Source of the DNA: Paraburkholderia sabiae | Lineage (GTDB): Bacteria; Pseudomonadota; Gammaproteobacteria; Burkholderiales; Burkholderiaceae | Assembly (NCBI RefSeq): GCF_030412785.1 | Contig: NZ_CP125295.1 | Span: 4,402,001 to 4,466,000 of the forward strand | Reading direction: 5' to 3' | Length of the DNA: 64,000 nt | Part shown: piece by piece, positions 27,131 to 35,903 of the stretch | Layout: every line of letters starts with the position of its first letter | Position numbering within the stretch: the first letter of the stretch is position 1 | Notes under the pieces: model-generated | The model's database searches: none | What the model was told of the DNA's origin: nothing | Seen by the model: the letters and a program-made list of their open reading frames with translations, nothing else | Position numbers and translations under genes: made by a program

Positions 27131-27775
27131 ATGACGGCGCAGGACGATCAAGCTGCATTCGATGCGGCCTGTTTGACATTGAAGCAAACCGCCGACGATG
27201 TGAAGCGCGTCGGAAGCGATCCGTATGCCTCCGAATTTGCAGTTGCGAGAGCGCGCCGTCGTTACGATCAGGCCCGCCTCGACTATCTGTGTTGCCATCT
27301 GCGGCTGCGCACGGCGAACGTCAGCATGGAACCCGGTCCGGCGCCTTTGCCCGTGATGGTCGTCGGAAACGACAGTCATATGAAGGAGTCGCTCAAGGTG
27401 CTGCTTCAGGTGCGCCGAGGCATCCAGGCAGTTCCCCGCGCTTTCGAACGTTGGTATGACGACGCCAGATGGATCGCTCCTCGCGTCGTGATCGTCGACG
27501 TGTCGGACCATTCTCTGGCGGCTGCTTCGTGGTTCATGAAAAGCCTGCGCGACGCCGAAACAAGACCATATCGAATCGCGATCGCGTGGCCGGAGCGCGC
27601 CGAACATCTCACTGGTTTAGCGGATGCCGTGGTGCGCAAACCTCTCGTGCTCGATGACCTTCTGTGGATCATCGACAGAATCGATTCTGCCGTCGCGGAG
27701 TTTTCCGCGACATCGAACGCTGCAACGTTCCTCACGGATCCGGCTGGTGCTGCAACGGATGAAGCGCGTATTTAA
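27131..27775 (+). CDS. Stand-alone receiver-like protein with helical N-terminus
   Basis: A 214-residue protein. The first 65 residues are helical and charged. Residues about 72-190 resemble a response-regulator receiver: strand PLPVMVVGNDSHMKESLKVLL, VVIVDVSDH with a possible phospho-acceptor Asp, and VVRKPL with the conserved Lys-Pro. The usual acidic pair after strand 1 is replaced by GND, so phosphorylation may be altered. No output domain is present. No adjacent kinase gene, although a histidine kinase lies at 29122. Confidence 0.55.
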   Translation: MTAQDDQAAFDAACLTLKQTADDVKRVGSDPYASEFAVARARRRYDQARLDYLCCHLRLRTANVSMEPGPAPLPVMVVGNDSHMKESLKVLLQVRRGIQAVPRAFERWYDDARWIAPRVVIVDVSDHSLAAASWFMKSLRDAETRPYRIAIAWPERAEHLTGLADAVVRKPLVLDDLLWIIDRIDSAVAEFSATSNAATFLTDPAGAATDEARI

Positions 27776-27990
27776 GCAGCGCCTTTGCTGCACCGTCTCT
27801 TACCGCAACTACGAGGCATCTGTCCATAACTCTTCACTTACGGACATATGCAGCCTGATTTAGATCGTTCCGCAACGCGCTAAGATCCATAGCGAAAGCA
27901 TCAGGGCGCAATACTCCGCGTGTCGGTTTGTTCGGCGCGGACCTTGTACTGCCGCTAAAGGGTTGTCGCTGGTCGCGTGGAGAACGGGCG

Positions 27991-28227
27991 ATGGATCTGG
28001 AACAGCAGTTGGGCAATTTGCGTCTCGCAGACGAGCACATTGCGAGAGGACGCAGTCTCATCGAGCACCAGCTTGAAACGGTGCACAAGCTCAAGCTGAG
28101 CGGCGACGACGCGGAGTCGGCCATCGAATTGCTTCGGGAAATGCGCGTGTCGCTGGAAGCAATGATGGACCACCGCGCTGTCATCGAAGAAACGATCGAG
28201 ATGATACGGGTCGAGAAGCTGCCTTAG
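27991..28227 (+). CDS. Small helical protein of unknown function
   Basis: A 78-residue, strongly helical protein (LEQQLGNLRLADEHIARGRS..., LREMRVSLEAMMDHR). The ATG at 27991 follows GGAGA; a longer frame to 27928 is less likely. No family recognised. Directly after its stop two tandem copies of GACCTTAAGCGC occur (28233-28244, 28246-28257). Confidence 0.6.
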   Translation: MDLEQQLGNLRLADEHIARGRSLIEHQLETVHKLKLSGDDAESAIELLREMRVSLEAMMDHRAVIEETIEMIRVEKLP

Positions 28228-28265
28228 GTGCGGACCTTAAGCGCTGACCTTAAGCGCCTCGTTCG

Positions 28266-28814
28266 TCATCCCCGCGGACGCTCGCCGTCCATATGGCAGC
28301 CGCCAATGCCCGTCTTGGCGCGGGCAATCGACTCGTCGACCGTGCCCATATCGCGTTGACGCCTGCCCGCATTCTCCGCGAGTTTCAGATAGGCGTCGGC
28401 GATGCGGCGCAAATCCTCTTCCGACGCATCTTCGATTCCGATCAGCTTGTTGCTCGCGGCATGATGCGACGCGAGCAGTTCGTTGAGCTTCAGGTGGACC
28501 GCGACGCTGTCCTTGTTCTGGCTTTGCTGGATCAGAAAGACCATCAGGAACGTCACGATGGTCGTCCCCGTATTGATCACGAGTTGCCAGCCATCCGAGT
28601 AGTGGAAAAGCGGCCCCGAAATCAGCCACACAGCGATGGAAATCACGGCCACGCCGAACGCGACGGGCGACCCCGCCCAGCGCGTAACGGCGGCCGCGAA
28701 TCTGTCGAAGGCGCGCGTAACGGGATGCCGCGCGGCGTAGGCGGGACTGGACGTGTCCGGCACGGACTGAAGGCGATCGACGCCATGTCGATCATTCGAG
28801 TGTGTCGAGCGCAT
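28266..28814 (-). CDS. Low-affinity iron permease-family membrane protein
   Basis: A 182-residue protein of the low-affinity iron permease (Fet4-like, PF04120) family. It shows the pattern FDRFAAAVTRWAGSPVAF, two membrane helices (VAVISIAVWLISGPLF; TTIVTFLMVFLIQQSQNKDS) and the charged LKLNELLA segment. Bacterial members are short and their role in iron uptake is unproven. Confidence 0.8.
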   Translation of the reverse strand: MRSTHSNDRHGVDRLQSVPDTSSPAYAARHPVTRAFDRFAAAVTRWAGSPVAFGVAVISIAVWLISGPLFHYSDGWQLVINTGTTIVTFLMVFLIQQSQNKDSVAVHLKLNELLASHHAASNKLIGIEDASEEDLRRIADAYLKLAENAGRRQRDMGTVDESIARAKTGIGGCHMDGERPRG

Positions 28815-29121
28815 GAAATCCTCATCGGGCGAATGCTTTTCGGATCATCAAGCAAGCGTTATGCCGAATGCACGGCGCGGCTCTGACGTGGACCGTGATC
28901 GTCGTGTCGCCGCTTGCCCGTTGCGGGCTGTTTTTGATCGCAGGGTCATATCATCAGCCGACGCATTTTGCGCTTGTCACCTTTGTTCTCCGGCCCTGTC
29001 CGTTAGCCTGTAATTACGAACAGAGTGTACGTATTGATAGCGGACAGACTCGAAACTATCTTTTTACGGGTTGGGATCAATTGCCGATCCGTTGACGATC
29101 TGAACTCAACCGAGAGAACAC
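28815..29121. other. Divergent intergenic region
   Basis: The 307 bases between the iron-permease-like gene and the sensor kinase gene hold no supported coding frame. They are A/T-richer toward 29010-29090 and presumably carry the two divergent promoters. No clear operator or hairpin was seen. Confidence 0.5.
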
Positions 29122-30231
29122 ATGAGTCTGTCCGATTTCATCGAAGCGAATCTTCGAGGTCTGATCGACGACTGGGTAGAGTACGCCCTGCAGATTGGGC
29201 CGCGCGACACACAGCTCACTGAAGCGCAACTGCGAGACAAGGCGCACGACCTTCTGCTTCAGATTGCGGCCGATATGCGGGAATCGCAGACGGCCGTCGA
29301 GCAGATAGCAAAGTCTCACGGCGATCTGCGCGATTCCGAGTCCGGATTCATGAGAGTCGCGCAACTGCATGCCGACGATCGCGTCAGTCACGGCTTCGAT
29401 ATCAACGACGTCGTTGCCGAATTTCGCGCGCTGCGTGCGAGTGTGTTGCGACGCTGGCAGCAGATGTCTCCGAACGGTGCATCGGCTTTGGAGGACATGA
29501 CGCGCTTCAACGAAGCCGTCGATCAGGCGCTCGCCGAGTCGGTCCGCCAGCACGCGCTGCGTATCGAACGTATCAGGGATCTGTTTGCGGGCATGCTCGC
29601 CCACGATCTGCGCTCGCCGCTCGGCGCAATCGTGAATTCGGCGACGGTGCTGTTGCATGACGAGGGTTTGTCGGCGGCGGGCTTGCGTGCCGCGGGCAAC
29701 GTACAGCGCGGCGCGGCACGCATGAAAAGAATGCTCGACGATCTGAGCATTTTTACCCGCACGCGGCTCGGCGATTCACTGCCCGTCGACTTTTCGGATC
29801 AGGACTTCGCGCAGATTTGCAGCGACTCGGTCGCCGAAGTACGCGCGGCTTATCCCGAAGCGCAAATCGATATGCCCTTGATAGCGGCGCTCACTGGCCA
29901 CTGGGATGGCGCGCGTGTGCGCCAGTTGCTCGTGAATCTGCTCGTCAACGCAGTCCAGCACGGTTCCGGCGGCGTGACGCTGGAAGTGTCGAGCCGCGAT
30001 GCGGATGTGACGGTCGTCGTGAGCAACAGCGGCAGCAAGATTCCCGCCGATGCGCTGCCGACGCTATTCGATCCGCTCACACGTGCGCGCCCACTGCAGA
30101 CGCAACATGACGGGAGCATGGGCCTCGGGCTCTACATCTGCCGGTGCATCGCGCAAGCGCACGGCGGCGGCATCACCGTCGAGTCTACCGATCACAAGAC
30201 GATCTTCACCGTGCACATGCCCCGAGGCTGA
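29122..30231 (+). CDS. Sensor histidine kinase with RsbRD-like N-terminus
   Basis: A 369-residue soluble kinase. Residues 1-145 are helical and look like the RsbRD-type N-terminal sensory domain (SDFIEANLRGLIDDWVEYAL). The H-box is MLAHDLRSPLGAI with His161, followed by the N-box QLLVNLLVNAVQHG and the G-box GLGLYICRCIAQAHGG. No membrane segment is visible, so it senses an internal signal or binds a partner. No response regulator gene is adjacent. RBS GAGAGAA. Confidence 0.88.
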   Translation: MSLSDFIEANLRGLIDDWVEYALQIGPRDTQLTEAQLRDKAHDLLLQIAADMRESQTAVEQIAKSHGDLRDSESGFMRVAQLHADDRVSHGFDINDVVAEFRALRASVLRRWQQMSPNGASALEDMTRFNEAVDQALAESVRQHALRIERIRDLFAGMLAHDLRSPLGAIVNSATVLLHDEGLSAAGLRAAGNVQRGAARMKRMLDDLSIFTRTRLGDSLPVDFSDQDFAQICSDSVAEVRAAYPEAQIDMPLIAALTGHWDGARVRQLLVNLLVNAVQHGSGGVTLEVSSRDADVTVVVSNSGSKIPADALPTLFDPLTRARPLQTQHDGSMGLGLYICRCIAQAHGGGITVESTDHKTIFTVHMPRG

Positions 30232-30253
30232 TACGGCGACATTCGATGGCGTG

Positions 30254-30475
30254 CTATTGCTCGTCGTTGCCCACTGCTTTGGAAACGGCGGCGGGGCCAT
30301 CGAACTCGTTGTCGGGCAGCGCGGCGAGGGCTTCCATCGTCTCTTCATCGGCGTCGTTGTCCTTTGCGGTCTTGAGCAGCGTCTGCTTGCCGGCAGGATA
30401 CGATGCGCCCTTCAGCGCCTTTTGCACGTCAATGAACTTGCGGATCTGCGGATTGTTCGCATTCGACGAGGCCAT
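30254..30475 (-). CDS. DUF2795 protein
   Basis: A 73-residue protein matching DUF2795 (IRKFIDVQKALKGASYPAGK, then DADEETMEALAALPDNEFDG and AVSKAVG). The function of the family is unknown; copies are frequent near stress-response genes. The ATG at 30475 is the natural start; the frame extends to 30538 without merit. Confidence 0.8.
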   Translation of the reverse strand: MASSNANNPQIRKFIDVQKALKGASYPAGKQTLLKTAKDNDADEETMEALAALPDNEFDGPAAVSKAVGNDEQ

Positions 30476-30555
30476 GATGATCTCCTTGCGGGACGTTGAG
30501 ATCTGCGTCGTGCATCTGCCGTTCCCAACGCGCCGCAAGGTGCTAAGCAGCGGCG

Positions 30556-30822
30556 TTACACGTCATCGCGGCGGTTCGCCGACCACAGCGCGCCCAGTAC
30601 GAAACCCGCTGCCACCGCGCCTGCCAGCACGGCAAGCGGACTCGACGACATCGCGTCGCGCGCGATGTCCGAAGCATCCGCGCACAGCTGCTGAGCCCTG
30701 CCGCGCAGCTCGTCCACCTTGCCTTCCATCTGCAATCCGACGTCGCCCGCGATCGAGCCGACCGCTTCCTTCACATTGCCAGCCGCTTCGCGGACCACGC
30801 CGTCCGTTTTCGTCGTTTCCAT
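30556..30822 (-). CDS. YqjD/ElaB-like (DUF883-type) membrane-anchored protein
   Basis: An 88-residue protein: an amphipathic, CsbD-like N-terminal helix (EAAGNVKEAVGSIAGD), a helical middle (DELRGRAQQLCADASDIA) and a C-terminal membrane helix (LAVLAGAVAAGFVLGALW) ending NRRDDV. This is the layout of the ribosome-associated inner-membrane proteins YqjD/ElaB. It is divergent from the YqjE- and YqjK-like pair at 31040, recalling the E. coli yqjDEK cluster. RBS AAGGAG before 30822. Confidence 0.65.
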   Translation of the reverse strand: METTKTDGVVREAAGNVKEAVGSIAGDVGLQMEGKVDELRGRAQQLCADASDIARDAMSSSPLAVLAGAVAAGFVLGALWSANRRDDV

Positions 30823-31039
30823 GTGTCGCTCCTTGATTGAACTGTCGTCGTCTGTCACCAGCCGTCGCGATGCACGGTCTCGTGTGCGGTGCGCATTGCG
30901 CGCAGGTGAGCGTCAGCAAGTCACGGACCCGCGACGGCGCGCTGGTTCACGCAGCGTATCGCTTTTGTTCGCCGACGTGCCGTCTTGCGGCACAGCGTTT
31001 GCGGAATGCGTCCTCGACAGATCTGGGAGCGAGGTAGCG

Positions 31040-31414
31040 ATGTCGATCCATCAACGGGCAACGTCCTGGCGCAACGTCGGGCGCTTCTACGCGAGTCGGG
31101 TCGCGGAGTACGGCGAACTCTTTTCCATCGAACTGGAGCAGGCGCGAACGCGGCTCGTGCGGGAGGTGATCGCGCTGATCGTCCTCGCCGTCGCTGCGCT
31201 TTTTTCGCTGTCTTTTCTGTCCGTCGCGGTGATTGCGACGGCGCTGGGCACGCGTTACTTCGTCGACGTCGCGTGGGGCGTGGCGGGCCTGTGGCTTGTG
31301 CTGTGCATCGGCTCTTATCTGGTTGTGCGTGCGCAGCGACCCGCACGTTCTTTCGATGGATTGCGTGAAGAAATTCGCCAGGATCTCGAAACGGCACGGG
31401 AGGCACTCCGATGA
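31040..31414 (+). CDS. YqjE-like phage-holin-family (PF07332) membrane protein
   Basis: A 124-residue protein with an amphipathic start (NVGRFYASRVAEYGELFSIE), two membrane helices (VIALIVLAVAALFSLSFLS; VAWGVAGLWLVLCIGSYLV) and a charged C-terminal helix. It fits the YqjE/holin-X family. Its last bases overlap the next gene (ATGA), so the two are translationally coupled. Despite the name, no phage genes are present. Confidence 0.7.
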   Translation: MSIHQRATSWRNVGRFYASRVAEYGELFSIELEQARTRLVREVIALIVLAVAALFSLSFLSVAVIATALGTRYFVDVAWGVAGLWLVLCIGSYLVVRAQRPARSFDGLREEIRQDLETAREALR

Positions 31415-31725
31415 AGCAGCATGACATCGCGCGACGCGCTTTGCCTGTAACGGAACGCGAGGCGCTGGTGCGGGCGCAGCTTGCTGCCTCGCGCGCGGAT
31501 CTCCTCGTCAAAGCGCTCGCGCTCAGGGAAGGACGCGCACGCCGGGTGCCGCCCTGGCCCGTGCGTGGAATCGAACTCGTCTCGGTTGCGCCGAACGTGA
31601 CACTGCTGACGGCGGTCGCCGTGTGCGCGCTGGTCGTCGGTCCGCGCAAGATCGCTTCCGTTGTCGTGCGCAACGGGATTGTCGGTTGGGTCGGCAAGAA
31701 CGTGCGGCGGCGCGCGGCGCAGTAG
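31411..31725 (+). CDS. YqjK-like small membrane protein
   Basis: A 104-residue protein with an alpha-helical basic N-terminal half (EREALVRAQLAASRADLLVK) and one hydrophobic segment (VTLLTAVAVCALVVGPRKI). Its position after a YqjE-like gene with a 4-base overlap fits the YqjK role, but the sequence alone is not conclusive. Confidence 0.55.
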   Translation: MKQHDIARRALPVTEREALVRAQLAASRADLLVKALALREGRARRVPPWPVRGIELVSVAPNVTLLTAVAVCALVVGPRKIASVVVRNGIVGWVGKNVRRRAAQ

Positions 31726-31769
31726 CGGACCTGGTCTTTTTGATTTCCCCACACACATACAAGGAGTCG

Positions 31770-32315
31770 ATGATGAGCGAGCATTCCCCTTCGGCCGAAA
31801 CCAGCGCACACGCAGACGCGATTGCTTTACTGAAGGCCGATCATCGAACGGTCGAAAAGCTGTTCGATGCTTTTGAAAAAGCCGGGTACGATGATCTCGA
31901 AGCGAAGGGCACGCTGGCGCGGCGCGCCTGCGAAGAACTGACGGTGCACGCGATCATCGAAGAAGAGCTTCTGTACCCCGTCGCGCACAAGCAACTGGAC
32001 AAGCAGGACGAAATCGACGTGGACGAAGCGTATGTGGAGCACTTCCTGGTCAAGACGCTGATCGAGAAGTTCGACACCCTCAAACCCGGCGATCACGGCT
32101 TCGATGCCACGTTCAAGGTGATGTCGGAACTCGTGAAGCACCACGTCGAGGAAGAGGAATCCGCGCTCTTTCCGGAGTTGCGCGACAGCGGTGTCGACCT
32201 CGTCGCGCTCGGCGAAAAACTGCGCGCGCGCAAGGCCGAACTGATGAACAAGCTCGATCAGGCGGGGAGCAAGCTGGTCGGCGACAGGACGCTGGCATTC
32301 ACCCGCATGACGTGA
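31770..32315 (+). CDS. Hemerythrin HHE-domain protein
   Basis: A 181-residue protein with a hemerythrin-like four-helix bundle: KADHRTVEKLFDAFEKA, LTVHAIIEEELLYPVA, EHFLVKTLIEKF and ELVKHHVEEEESALFPEL carry the His/Glu ligands of a di-iron site. Likely binds O2 or NO or protects iron-sulfur centres. AAGGAG lies 3 bases from the ATG at 31770 and 6 bases from the second ATG at 31773, which may be the real start. Confidence 0.88.
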   Translation: MMSEHSPSAETSAHADAIALLKADHRTVEKLFDAFEKAGYDDLEAKGTLARRACEELTVHAIIEEELLYPVAHKQLDKQDEIDVDEAYVEHFLVKTLIEKFDTLKPGDHGFDATFKVMSELVKHHVEEEESALFPELRDSGVDLVALGEKLRARKAELMNKLDQAGSKLVGDRTLAFTRMT

Positions 32316-32387
32316 GCGTCGCGTTTCCGGTCATTGGCCCGCGGCCCTACGGTGCGGGCCGCCTGTCACGATGTGAGGCGCAAGGAG

Positions 32388-32684
32388 ATGACACGTGCTG
32401 AATTCGAAGAAAAGATCGGCGCGATACTGCGCGATCACGGCGCCGACACGACGGCAGATCTCACCGACGAACTCGTGGCCTACTGGAACGGTCATGCGGT
32501 CGCCTATGTGCTGATGCGCGAGACGGCAACGGGCGCGAACTACGACGATTTCGTCATGGACGACGCGCAGTGGAAAAGCTGGCGATCGTGGCTCGAAGCG
32601 TGGATGGACAGCCCGATGTTCAGCGTCAGGCCGGAAGTGCGTCACTGGCTGTCGGAAGAACCGCCCGCCGATCCTGGCAGCTGA
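32388..32684 (+). CDS. Small conserved hypothetical protein
   Basis: A 98-residue acidic protein (TRAEFEEKIGAILRDHGADT, ...DDAQWKSWRSWLEAWMD). The ATG at 32388 follows a GAGGCGCAAGGAG-type site. Family not recognised. It follows the hemerythrin gene and may be part of the same unit. Confidence 0.6.
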   Translation: MTRAEFEEKIGAILRDHGADTTADLTDELVAYWNGHAVAYVLMRETATGANYDDFVMDDAQWKSWRSWLEAWMDSPMFSVRPEVRHWLSEEPPADPGS

Positions 32685-32696
32685 CGTGATCGAGAT

Positions 32697-32717
32697 GCGC
32701 AGCGCCTGCTGCGCTTT
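32697..32717 (+). terminator. Probable intrinsic terminator
   Basis: GCGCAGC (32697-32703) and GCTGCGC (32708-32714) form a 7-bp GC stem with a 4-base loop, followed by TTT. It lies just after the hypothetical gene ending at 32684. The short T-run makes it a modest terminator. Confidence 0.4.
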
Positions 32718-32902
32718 CGCTGCCGGATCGTCGGGTATTTGACGTTCTTCGTTTTGCTGCGCAGACGCGAACGCAGACGCGCGCGCGCCATTGCACGCAC
32801 GCGAATAACGTAAGCGCAAATCGGTTGTTATCCGCTTGAGGATGCGTCCCTATACTGGCTCGCTTGTTGACCACTCGCGTGGCAGAAACGAGGGAACCAG
32901 GA

Positions 32903-34126
32903 ATGCCTGCTCAAGCTTCAACGGATCACACCGCATATCAAAAGCTTCAAACAGCGCTTGCCGGATTGCCCGCGCTCGCGAATGCCATTGGCGAAGGTGC
33001 GGCGTCGCGCGAAACGAAGCGCGAGTTGCCCTTCGATGGCTTCGCGCTGTTTCGCGAATCGCGTTTGGGCCGTCTTCGTCTGCCCGTCGAATGGGGTGGC
33101 CTGGGCGGATCGCTCGAAGACGTGTTCGAGGTGATCGCCACGCTCGCAGCCAAAGAGAGCAACGTCGCGCACGCTTTGCGCATCCACTTCGATCAGACGG
33201 AAGCGCTGTTGCTCTCGCCGCGCACGCCGTTCAACGAACTGCAAATCCAGCGTGCCGCCGATGGCGCGATTTTCGGCGGTGCATCGACGGAACGCGGCAC
33301 GTCGCGTCCCGGCGAAATCACGACCCAGTTGCGTCGCGACGGCGAGCACTACCGCTTGAGCGGCCGCAAATACTACGCAACCGGCACGGCCTTCTCCGAC
33401 TACGCACGCCTCAATGTGCACGATGAATACGGCAATCCCGTCGTGGCCATCGTGCCTGTCGACCGCGAGGGTTTTCGTGTGCTCGACGACTGGGACGGCA
33501 TGGGGCAACGGATGACGGCGAGCGGCAGCCTCGAATTCGATAACCTGCTGGTGCGCGCCGACGAAGTGACGCCGCGCGTGTTGTCGACGCTGGCCGGTCG
33601 TCACGGCGGCGCGCTGCGTCAGCTGCATCTCGTCGCGGTGGGCGCGGGCATCGTGCGCAACGTCGTCGCCGATGCGAAAAACTATGTGCTGCATCACGGG
33701 CGCCCCGTCTTGCACAGCCCCGCGCCGACGGCGCGCGAAGACGCGTTCATCCAGCAGGTGATCGGCGATCTGACGGCGCACAGCCATACCATCGACGCGC
33801 TCGTGCGCGACAACGCGCGCGTACTCGAACGCTCGTCGCAGGCGATCCGCAAGGGCGAATCCGATGCGGAAGCACTCGTGCTCGAAGGCGCGCTCGCGAC
33901 GGCGCGCACGCAGCTCGTCGTGAGCAAGCTCGCGCTGTATGCGGCCGAGCGCATGTTCGAAGCGGGCGGCGCGTCGGCGACTTCGCGGGCGCACAACTTC
34001 GACCGCCACTGGCGCAACCTGCGCACCATCTTCAGTCACAACCCGCTGCTGCACAAAGCCCGCGTGATCGGCGATTACGCGTTGAACGGCGTGACCACGC
34101 ATCTGACGGAAGGGCGGGTTTTCTAA
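32903..34126 (+). CDS. Acyl-CoA dehydrogenase-family flavin monooxygenase (SfnB/DszC-like)
   Basis: A 407-residue protein of the acyl-CoA-dehydrogenase fold: LGRLRLPVEWGGLGGSLEDV, ALRIHFDQTEALLL, GRKYYATGTAFSDYARL, WDGMGQRMTASGSLEFDN and the C-terminal GGASATSRAHNFDRHWRN. The lack of a clear catalytic Glu of acyl-CoA dehydrogenases and the pairing with an FMN monooxygenase point to the SfnB/DszC branch used in organosulfur assimilation. It is 62 bases from the monooxygenase gene and likely co-transcribed. Confidence 0.82.
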   Translation: MPAQASTDHTAYQKLQTALAGLPALANAIGEGAASRETKRELPFDGFALFRESRLGRLRLPVEWGGLGGSLEDVFEVIATLAAKESNVAHALRIHFDQTEALLLSPRTPFNELQIQRAADGAIFGGASTERGTSRPGEITTQLRRDGEHYRLSGRKYYATGTAFSDYARLNVHDEYGNPVVAIVPVDREGFRVLDDWDGMGQRMTASGSLEFDNLLVRADEVTPRVLSTLAGRHGGALRQLHLVAVGAGIVRNVVADAKNYVLHHGRPVLHSPAPTAREDAFIQQVIGDLTAHSHTIDALVRDNARVLERSSQAIRKGESDAEALVLEGALATARTQLVVSKLALYAAERMFEAGGASATSRAHNFDRHWRNLRTIFSHNPLLHKARVIGDYALNGVTTHLTEGRVF

Positions 34127-34188
34127 GCCCACGCTTACCTGAAATCGTGCGCACGCCCGCGCGCACGCGACATCACGGAGAAACACAA

Positions 34189-35517
34189 ATGAGCCGTATC
34201 ACGGCGCCTGCGCTTGCGCGTCGCCTGCATCTGAACGTCAACATCCTGCACTCCGGCTTCGTGCCCTCCGCGTGGCGGCTTGCCGACGCGGACCCGCGCG
34301 CGTTCGTCGATGTGCAGCACTATGTGCGCGTCGCGCAGATCGCGGAAGCGGCGAAACTGGACGCCGTGTTTCTCGCGGATAACGCGGCCATCGTCGATCA
34401 GATCGACTTTCGCCCGATCACGGCGCTGGAACCGACCGTGCTGCTCGCGAGCATCGCGGCGGCGACCTCGCGCATCGGCGTAATCGGCACGGCGTCCACG
34501 AGCTATAACGAGCCGTACAACATCGCGCGCCGTTTCTCGACGCTCGATCACGTCAGCAACGGACGGGCGGGCTGGAACGTCGTGACGACCGCCGATCTGC
34601 CTTCTGCGCGCAACTTCGGCCGCGATGCCGTGCCGGATCACGCGCAGCGTTACGAGCGCGCGGCCGAATTCACCGAACTCGTGAAGGCGCTGTGGAGTAG
34701 CTGGGAAGACGACGCATTTGTCGGCGACAAGGCGGACGGACGTTTCGTCGATGTGTCGAAAGTGCATCCCGTCGCGCATCGCGGCCGACACTTCGACGTG
34801 CAAGGTCCGCTGAATCTGCCGCGCTCGCGGCAAGGCCATCCCGTCGTGGTGCAGGCGGGCGGCTCGCCGGATGGCCGCGATCTGGCCGCGCGTCATGCGG
34901 AGGCGGTGTTTTCGGCGTCGCAATCGTTCGAGGAATCGGCGGAATATCGGCGCGATCTCAACACGCGGGCGGCGGCATATGGACGCCCCGGCGTGAAAGT
35001 GCTCGCGGGTCTGACGACGATCATCGGCGCGACCGAGGCACAAGCACTGCGCCGCCGCGACGAACTGATCGATCAGATTCCGTGGCGCTACAGCCTGAAC
35101 CGTCTGGCGGGCACGTTGGGTATCGACGTCGAGCGCCTGAAACTCGATCAGCCCTTGCCGGAGGATCTGGCATTGCCTGGCGGCGGCAACGGCAACCACA
35201 CGTTCTTTCACGCGACCATCGCGCAGGGCCGACGACATGGCTACACGGTGCGCGAACTCATCCGCTCGCTGGCGGGCGGGACGGGGCATCGCGTGATCGT
35301 CGGCACGCCCGAGCAGATCGCCGACGATATCGAGCACTGGTTCAACGGCGGCGCCGCCGACGGCTTCAACCTGATGCCCGATGCGCTGCCGGGCGGACTC
35401 AGCGATTTCGTGGACGGCGTCGTGCCGATCCTGCAAAAGCGCGGCATTTTTCGCAGCGAATACGAAGGCACGACGCTGCGCGAGCATCTCGGGCTTGCAC
35501 GTCCCGGCGATGTGTAA
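34189..35517 (+). CDS. LLM-class flavin monooxygenase (NtaA/DmoA/SnaA type)
   Basis: A 442-residue luciferase-like monooxygenase: LHLNVNILHSGFVPSAWR, AAKLDAVFLADN, ALEPTVLLASIAAATSRIG, TSYNEPYNIARRFSTLDHVS and NGRAGWNVVTT, all typical of the NtaA/SnaA/DszA-type family that uses reduced FMN. With the SfnB-like partner it suggests desulfurisation or oxidation of an organosulfur or aminopolycarboxylate compound. No flavin reductase gene is adjacent. ATG 34189 follows CGGAGA. Confidence 0.88.
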   Translation: MSRITAPALARRLHLNVNILHSGFVPSAWRLADADPRAFVDVQHYVRVAQIAEAAKLDAVFLADNAAIVDQIDFRPITALEPTVLLASIAAATSRIGVIGTASTSYNEPYNIARRFSTLDHVSNGRAGWNVVTTADLPSARNFGRDAVPDHAQRYERAAEFTELVKALWSSWEDDAFVGDKADGRFVDVSKVHPVAHRGRHFDVQGPLNLPRSRQGHPVVVQAGGSPDGRDLAARHAEAVFSASQSFEESAEYRRDLNTRAAAYGRPGVKVLAGLTTIIGATEAQALRRRDELIDQIPWRYSLNRLAGTLGIDVERLKLDQPLPEDLALPGGGNGNHTFFHATIAQGRRHGYTVRELIRSLAGGTGHRVIVGTPEQIADDIEHWFNGGAADGFNLMPDALPGGLSDFVDGVVPILQKRGIFRSEYEGTTLREHLGLARPGDV

Positions 35518-35552
35518 CTCAATCCGGGCTTCCCGGCGTGAAACAGCAAGCC

Positions 35553-35810
35553 TTACGGTTTGCTCCAGACCTGCTTCCAGCACATGAGGAAAGTGCCGTG
35601 CACGTCCTTCGACACTGCACCTTCCGTGCTGCACGCGGACCCCGTCAGCGCCGGACCGAACTGCGCGACTTCTTTGTCCGCGTCGGCGAGTGCGGCGGCG
35701 GGCACGCGGCCCCAGATCGACAGGCTGGCGAGCACGCCGGCGCAGCCGACCAGAATCACGAGCGTGCGTTTCAAATGGGCCGGGCGGCGGGCGATAAATT
35801 CAAATTGCAT
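35553..35810 (-). CDS. Small membrane-anchored or secreted hypothetical protein
   Basis: An 85-residue protein with a basic start and one hydrophobic helix (TLVILVGCAGVLASLSIWG), then a polar domain with two Cys residues (SACSTEG; LMCWKQVW) that could form a disulfide in the periplasm. Family unknown. Convergent with the monooxygenase gene. Confidence 0.6.
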   Translation of the reverse strand: MQFEFIARRPAHLKRTLVILVGCAGVLASLSIWGRVPAAALADADKEVAQFGPALTGSACSTEGAVSKDVHGTFLMCWKQVWSKP

Positions 35811-35903
35811 CGGAAAGCCTCGTCAGGCAGGGACTCATGAGCGGTGTTATCGGCAGCCGTTTTCGAAACCATAGAGCTATACGCAAATATTTTTTCGACG
35901 CGC

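Noticed and set aside
31040..31414. Prophage signature because of the holin-family name
   Set aside because: No lysin, tail, integrase or capsid genes nearby; the family is also the chromosomal YqjE type.
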